A stretch of 64,000 nt of DNA from Myotis daubentonii (taxonomy: Eukaryota > Chordata > Mammalia > Chiroptera > Vespertilionidae), in the NCBI RefSeq assembly GCF_963259705.1, contig NC_081841.1:121411827-121475826 (forward strand), written 5' to 3'. Positions within the stretch are counted from its first letter, which is position 1. Each line of letters begins with the position of its first letter. Both the position numbers and the translations under genes were made by a program. Shown piece by piece: positions 33,867 through 44,189 of this stretch. The notes under the pieces are model-generated. The model worked only from the letters and a program-made list of their open reading frames with translations. It was not told the origin of the DNA and did not search any database.

Positions 33867-35560
33867 TATTTTGGTCTAGGATTTTTATGGTTTCATGACT
33901 CACATTGAAGTCTTTTATTCATTTTGAATTTATTATTGTATACAGTGTAAGTTGGTGGTCTGGTTTTGTTTTTTTGCATATACCTCTCCAATTTTCCCAA
34001 CACCATTTAAGGCAGAGACTGTTTTTACACCATTGTATGCCTTTGTCTTCTTTGTCAAATATTAATTATCCAGAAAGGCATGGGCTGATTGCTGGACTCT
34101 CTGTTTTGTTCCATTGATCTAAATGCCCATTCTCATGCCAGTACCAGACTGTTTTGAATAAAAAGGCCTTTTATTATAGCTTGATATAAGGTATTGTGAG
34201 CCCTTTAACTTTGTTCTTCTTTCTCAAGATAGCTGTGGCTCTTTGGAGTCTTTGTGGTTCCCTATAAATTTTTGGATTATTCATTCTGGATCAGTGAAAT
34301 ATGCCAATAGTATTTTAATCAGAATTACATTGAGTCTGTAGATTGCTTTGGATAGTATGGACATTTTAATGTTGTTAATTCTTCCAATCCATGAACATGG
34401 TATATGCTTTTGCTTGTTCATATCTTCTTCTATTTTTTTATTCAATATCCTATAGTTTCCAGAGTACAGATCTTTTATCTCCTTGGTTATTAAGTTTATT
34501 CCTAGGTATCTTATTTTTTTGTTGCAATAGTAAATGGGATTGTTTTCTTAGTTTCTCTTTCTGAGAGCTTATTATTGATGTATAAAAATGCCATCGATTT
34601 CTGGATATTAATTGTGTATTCTATTACTTCGCTGAATTCATTTGTTAGAACTTGTGGTTCTTTGGTAGAGTATTTCAGGTTTTTTGTGTATGTCATCTGT
34701 GAAAAATTACAGTTTTACCTCCTCTTCTCCAATTTGGATACCTTTTATTTTTTTCTCTTATCTGATAGCTGTGAATAAAAATGGTGAAAGCAGACATCAC
34801 TATTTTTCTTTATATTAAGGAAAATACTTTTAGTTTTTTCCCATTGAGTATAATGAGGGCTATAGGTTTGTAATATATGGCCTTTATTACATTGGGATAT
34901 TATCCATATATTCCCAATTTGCTGAGAGTTTTTATCATAAATGGTTTTTCAATTTTATTTAATGCTTTAGCTGCATCTATAGATATTACCATGTGATTTT
35001 TATCTTTCATTTTGTTTATGTGATATATCATGTTTATTGATTTGCAAATATTATACCAACCTTGCATCCCTGGAATAAATCCCACTTGGTCATGGCGTAT
35101 GATCTTTTTAATATATTGCTGGATGTGATTTGCTAATATTTTTTTAGGATTTTAGCATCTAAGTTCATCAGGGATAGTGGTCTGTAATTCTCTCTCTTTG
35201 TAGTGTCATTATTTGGTTTTGGAATAAAGAGAATGCTGGCCCCATAGAAAGAGTTTGGAAGTGTTCCTTCTCTTGGATTTTTTGGAATAGTTTGAGGAGG
35301 ATAGGTATTATGTGCTTGAATGTTTGGTAAAACTTCCCTGTGAAGCCATCTGAACCAGGGCCTTTATTTTCTGTGAGTTTGTTTTCTTTTTATTACTGCT
35401 TCAATTTCAACAGTAGTTATTGGCCTATTTCAGTTTTCTGATTCTTCGTGATTGGCCAGTTTGTTGGCATGTAGTTTTTCATAGTAGTTTCTTACAATAG
35501 TCTGTATTTCTGTGGGATCAGTTGTTACTTCTCTTCTGTTATTTCAGATTCTATTTCTTT
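33867..35560 (-). mobile_element. Old L1, antisense (piece 6, ORF2)
   Basis: It continues the L1 interrupted by Helitron 9: antisense ORF2 with recognisable minus-strand fragments at 34511-34696 and 34900-35085 ('[12 protein letters not shown]'). The RT box here is FTDD (about 34690-34701). It is interrupted by a younger L1 at 35561. Confidence 0.85.
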
Positions 35561-36685
35561 TTTTTTTAATTTTTTTTTATTGCTTAAAGTATTACAAAGG
35601 GTATTACATATGTCTCCTTTTTTTCCCCCGCCCTTGACAATCCCCTGGCCTCCCCTACCCCCCAGTGTCTTATGTCCATTGGTTATGCTTGTATGCATGC
35701 ATACAAGTCCTTCGGTTGATCTCTTACCCACCCCCCTCCTGCCCTCCCACCCTCCCCGGCCTTCCTGCTATAGTTTGACAGTCTGTTTGAGGCAGCTCTA
35801 CCTCTGTATCTATTTTTGTTCATAAGTTTATAATGGTTTTTATTATCCAGAAATGAGTGAGATCATGTGGTATTTTTCCTTCATTGACTGGCTTATTTCA
35901 CTTAGCATAATGCTCTCCAGTTCCATCCATGCTGTTGCAAATGGTAAGAGTTCTTTCTTTTAGACAGCAGCATAGTATTCCATCGTGTAGATATACCACA
36001 GTTTTCTAATCCATTCATTTACAGATGGGCACTTAGGCTGTTTCCAGATCTTAGCTATGGTGAATTGTGCTGCTATGAACATAGGGGTGCATATATCCTT
36101 TCTGACTGGTGTTTCTGCTTTCTTGGGATATATTCCTAGAAGTGGGATCACAGGGGCAAATGGAAGTTCCATTTTTAGTTTTTTGAGGAAATTCCATACT
36201 GTCTTCCATAGTGGCTGTACCAGTCTGAATTCCCACCAGCAGTGCACAAGTGTTCCTTTTTCTCCACATCCTCTCCAGCACTTGTCGCTTGTTGAATTGT
36301 TGATGATAGCCAGTCTGACAGGTGTGAGATGGTACCTCATTGTTGTTTTGATTTGCATTTCTTGGATGATTAGCGACTTTGAGCATGTTTTCATATGTCT
36401 CTTGGCTTTCTGAATGTCCTCTTTTAAAAGGTGTCTATTTAGGTCCTTTGCCCATTTTTTGATTGGGTTGTTTATCTTCCTTTTGTTGAGTTGTATGAGT
36501 TCCCTATAAATGTTGGAGGTTAAACCTTATCAGTGATAGAATTGGCAAATATGTTCTCCCATGTAGTGTGCTTTCTTGTTGTTTTGTTGATGGTTTCTTC
36601 TGCTGTGCAGAAGCTTTTTATTTTGATGTAGTCCCATTTGTTTATTTCCTCTTTAGTTTCCAATGCCCTAGTATCTGTATCAGTG
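35561..36685 (-). mobile_element. L1: 5'-truncated young L1 3' fragment
   Basis: It holds the L1 3'UTR (G-rich tract in antisense) and the C-terminal third of ORF2. A 144-codon minus-strand frame (35960-36394) with '[16 protein letters not shown]' is intact there. Identical 16-bp TSDs CAGATTCTATTTCTTT flank it (35545-35560 and 36686-36701). The T-run at the left side is its poly-A. Simple 5' truncation without inversion. Confidence 0.92.
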
Positions 36686-36701
36686 CAGATTCTATTTCTT
36701 T

Positions 36702-36832
36702 GGGTCAAACTCTACTTTTGTTTTGTGATGAGTTTGGCTCAAGTTTCATCAATCTTGTTTATCTTTCAAAGAACAAGTTATTGGTTTTATTTATTTGTTT
36801 GTTTATTTAAGTTTCTATTATCATTTATTTCT
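36702..36832 (-). mobile_element. Old L1, antisense (piece 7)
   Basis: A short ORF2 stretch ('TTTCATCAATCTTGTTTATC', 'AAGAACAAGTTATTGG') between two younger L1 insertions. Confidence 0.75.
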
Positions 36833-37479
36833 TTTATTTCTTTATTGATTAAGGTATTATATATGTGTCCTTATCCTCCCATTGCCTCTCCACTCCCCCA
36901 CTCAAGCCCTCACCTTCTGTTGTCTGGTTCCATTGGTTAGGCTTATATGGATGCATACAAGTCCTTTGGTTGATCTTTCTCCCTTACCCCCACCCTCCCC
37001 TACCTTCCCTCTAAGGTTTGACGGTCTGATCGATGCTTCTCTGTCTCTAGATCTGTTCTTGCTCATCTATCTATGTTGTTCATTATATTCCATAAATGAG
37101 TGAGATCATGTGATATTTATCTTTCTCCAACTGGCTTATTTGGAGTAGCAAAATGTTCTCCAGTTCCATCCATGCTGTTGCAAATGGTAAGAATTCCTTC
37201 TTTTTTACAGCAGCATAGTATTCCATTGTGTAGATGTACCACAGTTTTTTAATCCACTCATCTGCTGATGTGCACTTAGGCTGTTACCAAATCTTAGCTA
37301 TGGTGAATTGTGCTGTTATGTACATAGGGGTGCATATATCCTTCCTGATTGGTGTTTCTAGTTTCTTGGGATATATTCCTAGAAGTGGGATCACAGGGTC
37401 AAATGGGAGTTCCATTTTTAGTTTTTTGAGGATACTCCATACTGTTCTCCACAGTGGCTACACCAGTCTGCATTCCCAC
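36833..37479 (-). mobile_element. L1: 5'-truncated young L1 3' fragment, short
   Basis: About 650 bp: 3'UTR plus the end of ORF2, antisense. The 14-bp TSD TATCATTTATTTCT lies at 36819-36832 and 37480-37493. Its tail region closely resembles the L1 end at 31171, suggesting the same subfamily. Confidence 0.88.
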
Positions 37480-38737
37480 TATCATTTATTTCTGTTCTGA
37501 TCTTTATTATTTCCTTCCTTCTACTTACACTGATCCTTTCTTATTCTAATTCTTTCTCTTTCTAATTCTTTAAATTGTAGGGTTAGATAGTTCATTAAAA
37601 TTTTTTCTTGTCTTTTAGGTAGCTCTGTAGTGCTAGGAACTTTCCTCTCATGACTGCTTTTGCATTGTCCCCTAGATTGAGGGATGTTGTGTATTCATAT
37701 TCATTTGTTTCCAGGAAGATTTTTTTATTTCTTCCTTGATCATTGGTAATGCATTCATTTTTTAATAATATAGTATTTACCCTCCATGTGTTTGAATGTT
37801 TTTGAGTGTTTTTACTGTAGTTCATTTCTGTTTTTATGCCATTATGATCTGAGAAGATACTTGATATGATTTCAATCTTTTTGAACTTTTAGACACTTTT
37901 TTTTGTGTCCTAACATGTGTTCTCATTTGAGAATGATCCCTGTGCACTTGAGAAGAATGTATATTTTGCTACCTTGATGTAAAATATTCTGTAAATGTCA
38001 ATTAATTCCATCTGATCTAGTGTGTCCTTTAGGATCACTGTTTCCTTGTTGATTTTTTGTCTGGAAGATCTGTACAATAAAATCAGTGAGGTGTTAAACT
38101 CCCCTACTATAACTGTATTATTTTTAATCTTTTCCTTAAAGTATGCTAGGAGTTTGTTTTTTAAAAAAACATATTTAGATGCTCCTATTTTGGGTACATA
38201 TATGTTTACCAGGGTTATATCCTCTTTTTGGATGTATCCCTTTAGTATTATGTAGTGACCTTTATTGTCAGTTGTGTTGGCCTTCATTTTGAAGTCTATT
38301 TTTTGAGATATGTGTATCGCTACCCTACCTTTTCTTTAAATTTCCATTTGCATGGAAAAATTATTTCCATCCTTGCACCTTCATTTTGTGTGGGTCTTTT
38401 GTTCTGATGTGGGTCTTTTGTAGACAGAATATATTTGGTCACATTTTCTTATCCATTCAGCTACCCTGTATATTTGATCGGAGCATTTAATCCATTTCCT
38501 TTTAATGGTATTATTGATAAGTACTTATTTAATGCCATTTTTTCTCTATACTTATGTTCCTCTTTCTCTCTCCCTTCTTCTTCTAAAAGCAGTCCCTTTA
38601 ACATTTCTTGCAATGTTGGTTTTTGTGGTAATGTACTAGTTTAGCCTTTTTTTAAAAAAAAAATCTACAAATTTCTTTATTTTGCCTTGAATTTTAAATG
38701 ATAGCCTTACTGGATAGAGTAGTCTTGGTTTCACAAT
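37480..38737 (-). mobile_element. Old L1, antisense (piece 8, endonuclease and ORF1 end)
   Basis: It contains the ORF2 5' half. The minus-strand frame 37910-38287 (125 codons) shows 'DITLVNIYVPKIGA' and 'VIVGEFN', an endonuclease with the catalytic 'GDFN' Asp changed to Glu. It continues through the start of ORF2 into the ORF1 C-terminus near 38590-38737. Many stops; not coding. Confidence 0.82.
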
Positions 38738-38747
38738 CTTGCTTTTA

Positions 38748-38971
38748 TTTTTTTAATGTTTTTATTAATTTTTAGAGAGAAGGAAGGAAGAGGGATAGAA
38801 AGATAGAAACATCGATGAGAGAGAAACATTATGAATTGGCCACCTCCTACATGCCCCCCACTGGGGATCGAGCTCACAACCCAGGCACGTGCCCTGACTG
38901 GGAATCAAACTGGGGACCTCTTGTTTAACAGGTGGACACTCAACCACTGAGTCAAGCCAGCCAGGAAGTTC
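38748..38971 (-). mobile_element. VES SINE, minus strand
   Basis: On the minus strand: head CCTGGCTGGCTTGACTCAG, box-B-like GGTCCCCAGTTTGATTCCC, then 'GCACGTGCCTGGGTTG', 'CCCCAGTGGGGGGCATG', a CT-rich part and an A-rich tail. TSD CTTGCTTTTA at 38738-38747 and near-identical CTTGCTTTTT at 38972-38981. It sits inside L1 ORF1 sequence. The 83-codon ORF across it is a shadow. Confidence 0.9.
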
Positions 38972-38981
38972 CTTGCTTTTT

Positions 38982-40063
38982 ATAAGTTTGAATATTTCAT
39001 GCCAATCCCTTCTCATCTGATGGTATATTCCCTGACAGTTTTATTGGAACTCCCTTGTAGGTATCTAACTATATCTCTCTTGCTGCCTTTAATATTTATC
39101 TTTAACCTTTGACATTTTAATTATGATTTGTCTTGGTGTGGATCTCTTTCATTTCATCTTGATTGAGACGCTTTTCGCCTCCTGAACTTGTGTGACTTTT
39201 TCCTTCATTTCATTAGGGAATTTTCTGTCATTATTTATTCAAATATGTTCTCTATCCCTTGTTCACTTTCTTCTCCTTTCTGTACTTTTGTGATGAGAAT
39301 GCTATGACGTTTCATGTTGTCCCAAACTTCCCTTAAACTATCCTCATTCTTTTTGTTTTTTTTTCTTTTTGTTGCTCTGATAGAGTGTTATTTTTAATAT
39401 ACTTTGTCTTCCAAATAACTTATTCAATTCTCTGCTTCATCCAACCTACATTTTATTCCTTCCAGTCTATTTTGACTCTATTTCTGAATAATTGCTTCCC
39501 TCTATTTCAATTAGCTTTTTTTTTTTTTTGAGATTCCTTCTGTTCTTTCATTTGGGGCCTATTTCTTTGTTACCCTATTTCAGGTATCTCTTTTTTTATT
39601 TCTATATGTCAGATAGATATGCCATGACTTCCAGTATTTGTTCTGTGTTCTTATATATGGGCCCTCTTGTTGTAATTGGGTCTTGATTGCTTTGGGGCTA
39701 TTTATGCAAGGGATCAACCATTAGGCTGGCTGATGGTGAGGCTCAACTTCGACAATGTCATGCAAGCTGACAGAACCAAACAAGACAAAACAAAGCATAA
39801 AACAAAAAATCCCACCACCACCACCCAAATCAACAGAAACAAATAGAATATGAAAAGAAAAAAGAAAAGACAATATAAAACAAAAGAAACTAATAATAAG
39901 AGAAGAAAAAGAAAGAAAAATATGAAGGGAAAGAAGAAAAAAGATTAGGAAAAGAAAACCAGAATAAAAAGTATAAGAAAAGATAAACAAAACTATAGAA
40001 TTAGAAAAGAGAGAAATAAGAAATAGGATGAAAAAAAGAGAAGAAAACAACAACAATAAATCC
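38982..40063 (-). mobile_element. Old L1, antisense (piece 9, ORF1 and purine-rich 5'UTR)
   Basis: 38982-39700 is decayed antisense ORF1 ('CCCTTGTAGGTATCTAACTA', 'TTAATTATGATTTGTCTTGG'). 39770-40060 is purine-rich, matching in antisense the pyrimidine tract of the full-length L1 5'UTR. The 111-codon minus-strand ORF here (Phe/Leu/Ser) is composition-driven. Confidence 0.75.
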
Positions 40064-40389
40064 TCCTATACTAATAAAAGAGAAACATGGTAATTGGCGT
40101 ACAACCGATACCTTTTTCATTGGCTAATCAGTGAGATATGCAAATTAACTGTCAGCCAAGATGGCGGCTGGCAGCCAGGCAGCTGAGAATAGGAGGCTTG
40201 GTTGCCCCAGCGATGGAGAAAGTCAAGGATCCCCGCAGCTGTGGGGCTCTGAGCTCCTGAAGCAACAACTCCAAAAGATACAATGTTTCAATTATAGAAG
40301 CTAAAAGATGGCGGTTAATTTGCATACTCAGGCTCCAAGCACAGCGAAGCCAAACAGCCCTGAAGCAGCAGGACAGAGAGGCCTCCCGG

Positions 40390-41060
40390 CCCACTTGATC
40401 AGCGGAGTCGGAGGCCCCGCGATCAGTGGATCCAAGAGGCCTCCCGGCCCCAGTGATCAGCGGAGTCGAGAGGCCTCCTGGCCCTGATCAGCGGAGTCGG
40501 AGGCCTCCCGGCCCCAGTGATCAGCGGAGCTGAGAGGCCTCTCAGCCACGGTGATCAGCGGAGCCGAGAGGCCTCCCAGCCCCGGTGGTCAGCGGAGTCC
40601 AGAGGCCTCCCGGCCCCGGTGATCAGCAGAGAGGCCTCCTGGCCCGCTCCTGGCCCCGCGATCAGCAGAGTCGGAGGCCCTGCGATCAGCGGAGCCAAGA
40701 GGCCTCCCAGCCCAGGTGATCAGCGGAGCTGAGAGGCCTCCCAGCCCCGGTGATCAGCGGAGTCGGAGGCCCCGCGATCAGCAGAGTCGAGAGGCCTCCC
40801 AGCCCAGGTGATCAGCGGAGCCGAGAGGCCTCCCGGCCCTGGTGATCAGCGGAGTCCAGAGGCCTCCCGGCCCCGGTGATCAGCCAAGAGGCCTCCCGGC
40901 CCGCTCCAGGCCCGTGATCAGCGGAGTCGGAGGCCCCGCGATCAGCGGAGCCAAGAGGCCTCCCAGCCAGGTTATCAGCAGCCGAGAGGCCTCCAGGCCA
41001 GGGATCAGGGGAGCCGAGAGGCGTCCTGGCCCTGGGATCAGCAGAGCAGCGAGGCCTCCC
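40390..41060. repeat. CpG-rich minisatellite, GATCAGCGGAG units
   Basis: About twenty imperfect units of 30-36 bp combining GATCAGCGGAGTCG, AGAGGCCTCCCGGCCC and a variable CGGTG end. Many CpGs survive, unlike the surrounding AT-rich DNA, so the array may score as a CpG island. Confidence 0.88.
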
Positions 41061-41069
41061 AGCACCAGG

Positions 41070-41370
41070 ATCAATGTGACAGGGTGCGGAGCCCCAACCC
41101 TCTGATCGGCCCTGCTCTGTGTGTGACAGGGTACAGAGCCCCAACCCCCCTGATGGGCCCTGCTCTGTGCATGACAGGAGTGGCGCTGCAACCTCCCTAT
41201 GGACCCTGCCTTGAGTGTGACAGGGGGTGGTGCCCCAACCCCCCAATCGGCCCTACCCTGAGCATGACTGAGGGTGGCATCACAACCTCCCATTCCGCCC
41301 TGCTCTGTGCATGACAGGGGGCGGTGCCCCAACTCCCCAATTGGCCCTGCTCTGAGCCCGACCGGGGGCT
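41070..41370. repeat. Second minisatellite of Helitron 10, units of about 55 bp
   Basis: Units contain 'CCCAACC.CC..ATCGGCCC', then 'TGCTCTG.GCATGACAGGG' and 'GCGGTG'. Five or six diverged copies. Confidence 0.75.
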
Positions 41371-41531
41371 GCACCTAGGGATTGGGCCTGCCCTCTGCCA
41401 CCTGGGAGCAGGCCTAAGCCAGCAGGTCATTATCTCCTGATGGGTCCCAGACTGTGAGAGGGCACAGGCCAGGCTGAGGGACCTCCTCTCCCAACCCCGA
41501 GTGCACAAATTTTTGTGCACTGGGCCTCTAG

Positions 41532-42038
41532 TAGAATATAAAAGAAGAAGAAAAAATGAAGATTTTTGAATTCCACTGCAATGCTGTCCAAAGTCAGCCA
41601 CTTTTTGTGCAGGGTTCAGGTCTTCCAGTAGTTACTCTGGTGTAAGCCAATGTCAGATGTCCACACCTGAAACCTCTCCAAAGCTATAAGTGATCTACAG
41701 TTTGTGGCTGCCTCTGCTAGGCTTGGCTACACACAGGTAGTACCAAGCTGAACTCCAAGGCTTGCTTTTATCAGCACATGGCCAAGGGGTGGATCAGCAA
41801 ACATCCCAAGGCACCCGGGATCTGCCTCTGCTTGCCTCCTTCTGCTGGCCTGCTGGCCTGCTGCCAGGCTTAGTCACTGAAAGTGCTTAGTCTTTGGGTC
41901 TCTGGCAGAATTGGGAGGATGGGGTCTCTGGATCTCCTGTGAAGGGGAAATGCTGTTCAGACCTACTGAAGATGGTGTGTGTATTTCCCTACCCCAAGCC
42001 ACATGTCTCAGTCTGACCTTGATTTTTTCCCTGACCTC
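41532..42038 (-). mobile_element. Probable old L1 5'UTR, antisense (piece 10)
   Basis: It resumes with A/G-rich sequence and then GC-balanced DNA without ORFs. Its position upstream (in L1 sense) of ORF1 and the purine tract suggests 5'UTR. Assignment is by position rather than recognised motifs. Confidence 0.45.
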
Positions 42039-42406
42039 TGTTAGGTCGGAGAGAGCCCAGGATCAGATACATGCAGACATGTGATGAGATAATGGACTTC
42101 CCCTGGGATTTCTCACAGATACCAGCTTCTTCTCCCTGAATCCACATACCCCCACACAGATAGGGACTTCTTCTGAATACTCCCGCCCATCCCCTGCGGC
42201 AGAGAATTCCTCAGCTTATGTCCCCGCCCCTCACCCAACTGCAGTATGAAAAAAGCGCCCCCCTCCCTGTTGGCGTGAATCCACGTGCCCTGTCCTGGGC
42301 GTACGTGGGTCTCCCGGGGACGCAGAATAAACCTTTTCCTTTCCTTTCTTTTCTGATTCACTGGACTCTATTTCTTGCACCACCTCCTGAGCCACCTAAC
42401 CTAACA
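42039..42406 (+). mobile_element. Solo LTR, 368 bp
   Basis: It begins TGTTAGGTCGGAG and ends CCACCTAACCTAACA; TGTTAGGT at the start is the exact reverse complement of ACCTAACA at the end apart from spacing, a good LTR inverted repeat. Direct repeats ACCTC flank it (42034-42038 and 42407-42411), a 5-bp TSD. A poly-A signal AATAAA lies at about 42326, followed by a T/C-rich U5-like tail. The class (gamma-like is possible) cannot be fixed from the LTR alone. No internal ERV sequence. Confidence 0.85.
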
Positions 42407-42962
42407 ACCTCCACAGGGCAGATCCCCTAGCAGTAAAGTGTTTGAAGCCTGCTGGAAGCTGGAGGAGGTATTTATATCATATCTCCAGTTAGGTTCCCTG
42501 GAAAGGGGCGGGGAGAGGGAGGGAATGGCCCTACCCCAAAGCCAGTTATTAATAATCCCTGAAACTGCCCCACCTTCTAAGCCCCAGTCTATGTCTATGA
42601 CTCTTCAGTAGGGCTTAAAATGTAGTGTGGGGTACTAGTAAGTGGGATTCCAGAGGGTGAGGCTAGCAGGATTCCAAATGGTGGAGGTAACTGCTTTTCT
42701 GTAGACTCATGCCACTTCGAGGGAATTGTTCACCCCCCAAAAAGTGGCTGCTCCACTATTGGAGGAGACCCAACCCCACAATTCTTCCCAAAGCCAGCTA
42801 CCCAAGACTCCCCTCAGGCATTCCAGTCCTCACTGTCCTCCCTCTGCCAGAGCCCAGGGTGACTGGTTGCAAGCAAAAAGTTTGCATGTTGGCTCTTTAA
42901 AAAGGTGGCTTTGACTCCAGCAAGTTATGCCTCTCCTTGGCAGATAAAAACTTCACTGCTTT

Positions 42963-43092
42963 CCCTGGCTGGGTAGCTCAGTTCGTTAGAGGCTCGTTCT
43001 GATACATCAAAGTTGCTGGTTTGATCCCTAGTCAGGGCACATATAGGAATCAATCAATGAATACATCAATAAGTAGAACAAAAAAATTGATG

Positions 43093-43148
<56 letters not shown>

Positions 43149-43190
43149 CCCTTCCCTATAAAATCAATAAAAAATAATAAAAAAATAGAA
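42963..43190 (+). mobile_element. tRNA-derived bat SINE (VES-related) with CT microsatellite
   Basis: The head is CCCTGGCTGGGTAGCTCAG, with box-A-like TAGCTCAGTTCGTTAGAG and box-B-like GGTTTGATCCC, then 'GTCAGGGCACATATAGGAA', a (CT)n run (about 43092-43146) and a tail 'AAAATCAATAAAAAATAAT'. No convincing TSD. It is a decayed Pol III promoter, not a tRNA gene (no cloverleaf 3' half). Confidence 0.82.
43092..43146. repeat. (CT)n microsatellite in SINE
   Basis: About 26 CT units between the SINE body and its tail. Confidence 0.92.
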
Positions 43191-43565
43191 GCCCACCACC
43201 TTTCACAGCTGGATACTATGTGGGCACCTCTTCCCTTCTCTGGCACTCTAGGCTGGGGATACCAGTCTGTGGTCTATGCTTCACACATCTCAGGGGAAAC
43301 CTCCTACAGCTGAGATATCCCTCCCTAACCTCAGCCTGTTGCCCATAGGAATGTGGCCAGCCCATTTCTTGACTCTGTCCTTCCTACCAGTCTCAAAGGG
43401 GCTTCTGCAGTCCTTGGTTAAGTAAGCTTTTCAAATAGTCTCCAGTTAGTAATTCAGGGTGACTGTTCCCAAATTTAGCTGTAACTTTCTGTTGGGTTCT
43501 GGGAGATGTTGTGAGCAAAATCCACCTGCTCACTACCATCTTGAACCCTGAGTTCTGTTTTTATA

Positions 43566-43914
43566 CTTGACAAAGGATTAGTTTGTGATCTCTGAATATC
43601 CATTATGAATGCCTTTTTTTCTGACCCATTTATAGGCAGAAACTCTATCATTTTATTTATGGTATTTTAAATACTAATTTATTTAATATAACATGTTGAA
43701 ATTATAGTTTTTAAGACATAAATATTGGTATTATTTTCCATTTCTACCATATGTAAAGGACAAAGCTCTGGTTAATGTTCTGTTCCAAACAAATAATATG
43801 CATGTTTTCCTGTCTACATCATTATGACCATTATGCAAAGACTCACACTTTTTATTTTTTATTGAAATTTATTTTATTACTTTGTAATAGCATCTTATCA
43901 TTTTTATTATTTAA
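43566..43914. other. Unassigned AT-rich DNA
   Basis: No feature recognised; AT-rich host-like sequence between the L1 5'UTR remnant and Helitron 11. Confidence 0.4.
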
Positions 43915-44189
43915 CTGAGGCCCAATGCACTAAATTCATGCAAGAGTAGGTCTTCCTTCCCACTGCTGCCGGCACCAGCTTCCCTCCAGAACCCGGGATT
44001 TGGGCTGCTTCCCTCCTCCAGCTGCCAGCAGGTACCCAGGACCTGGGCTGGTTTCCCTCAGGCCTCCTGCAGGCACCTGGGACCTGGGCTGGCTTCCCTC
44101 TGGCCCCGACTTTGTCAGGAAGGATGTCCGGAATGACATCTGGAAGGGCATCTGGTCTAATCAGCATATTACCCTTTTATTATTATAGA
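43915..44189 (-). mobile_element. HeliBat-type Helitron 11
   Basis: The minus strand starts TCTATAATAATAAAAGGG at 44189 and ends ...GGGCCTCAG (plus strand CTGAGGCCC at 43915), with decayed hairpin and CTAG. Its 5' TC directly abuts the 3' CTAG of Helitron 12. The 86-codon ORF is a shadow. Confidence 0.82.

Larger units (their letters stand above)
40064..41531 (+). mobile_element. HeliBat-type Helitron 10 with large CpG-rich arrays
   Basis: It starts TCCTATACTAATAAAAGAG, followed by 'TGGTAATTGGCGTACAACCG' and an octamer (40138-40145). It ends with the hairpin GTGCACAAATTTTTGTGCAC and GGGCCTCTAG (CTAG 41528-41531), then T. Inside are about twenty units of 30-36 bp starting GATCAGCGGAG (about 40390-41060), and then five or six units of about 55 bp built on 'GCCCTGCTCTGTGCATGACA' (41070-41370). 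Several ORFs of up to 164 codons across the arrays reflect GC-rich repetition. No helicase. Confidence 0.93.
42412..43565 (-). mobile_element. Probable old L1 5'UTR, antisense (piece 11), with SINE inside
   Basis: GC-balanced sequence without ORFs, ending 'CTCACTACCATCTTGAACC' at about 43530-43550; the reverse complement has AAGATGG near the very start, as in the YY1 site of L1 5' ends. A SINE occupies 42963-43190. Confidence 0.45.

Noticed and set aside
40390..41060. CRISPR-like array of about twenty short direct repeats
   Set aside because: There are no unique spacers of constant length, units are imperfect and contiguous, and the array lies inside a bat Helitron.
40812..41374. 144- and 164-codon overlapping minus-strand ORFs
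   Set aside because: They cross the Helitron 10 minisatellites in two frames at once; GC-rich repetition explains them.
42963..43060. Possible tRNA gene from box A and box B
   Set aside because: It continues into a SINE body with CT run and A-rich tail, and no complete cloverleaf can be drawn.
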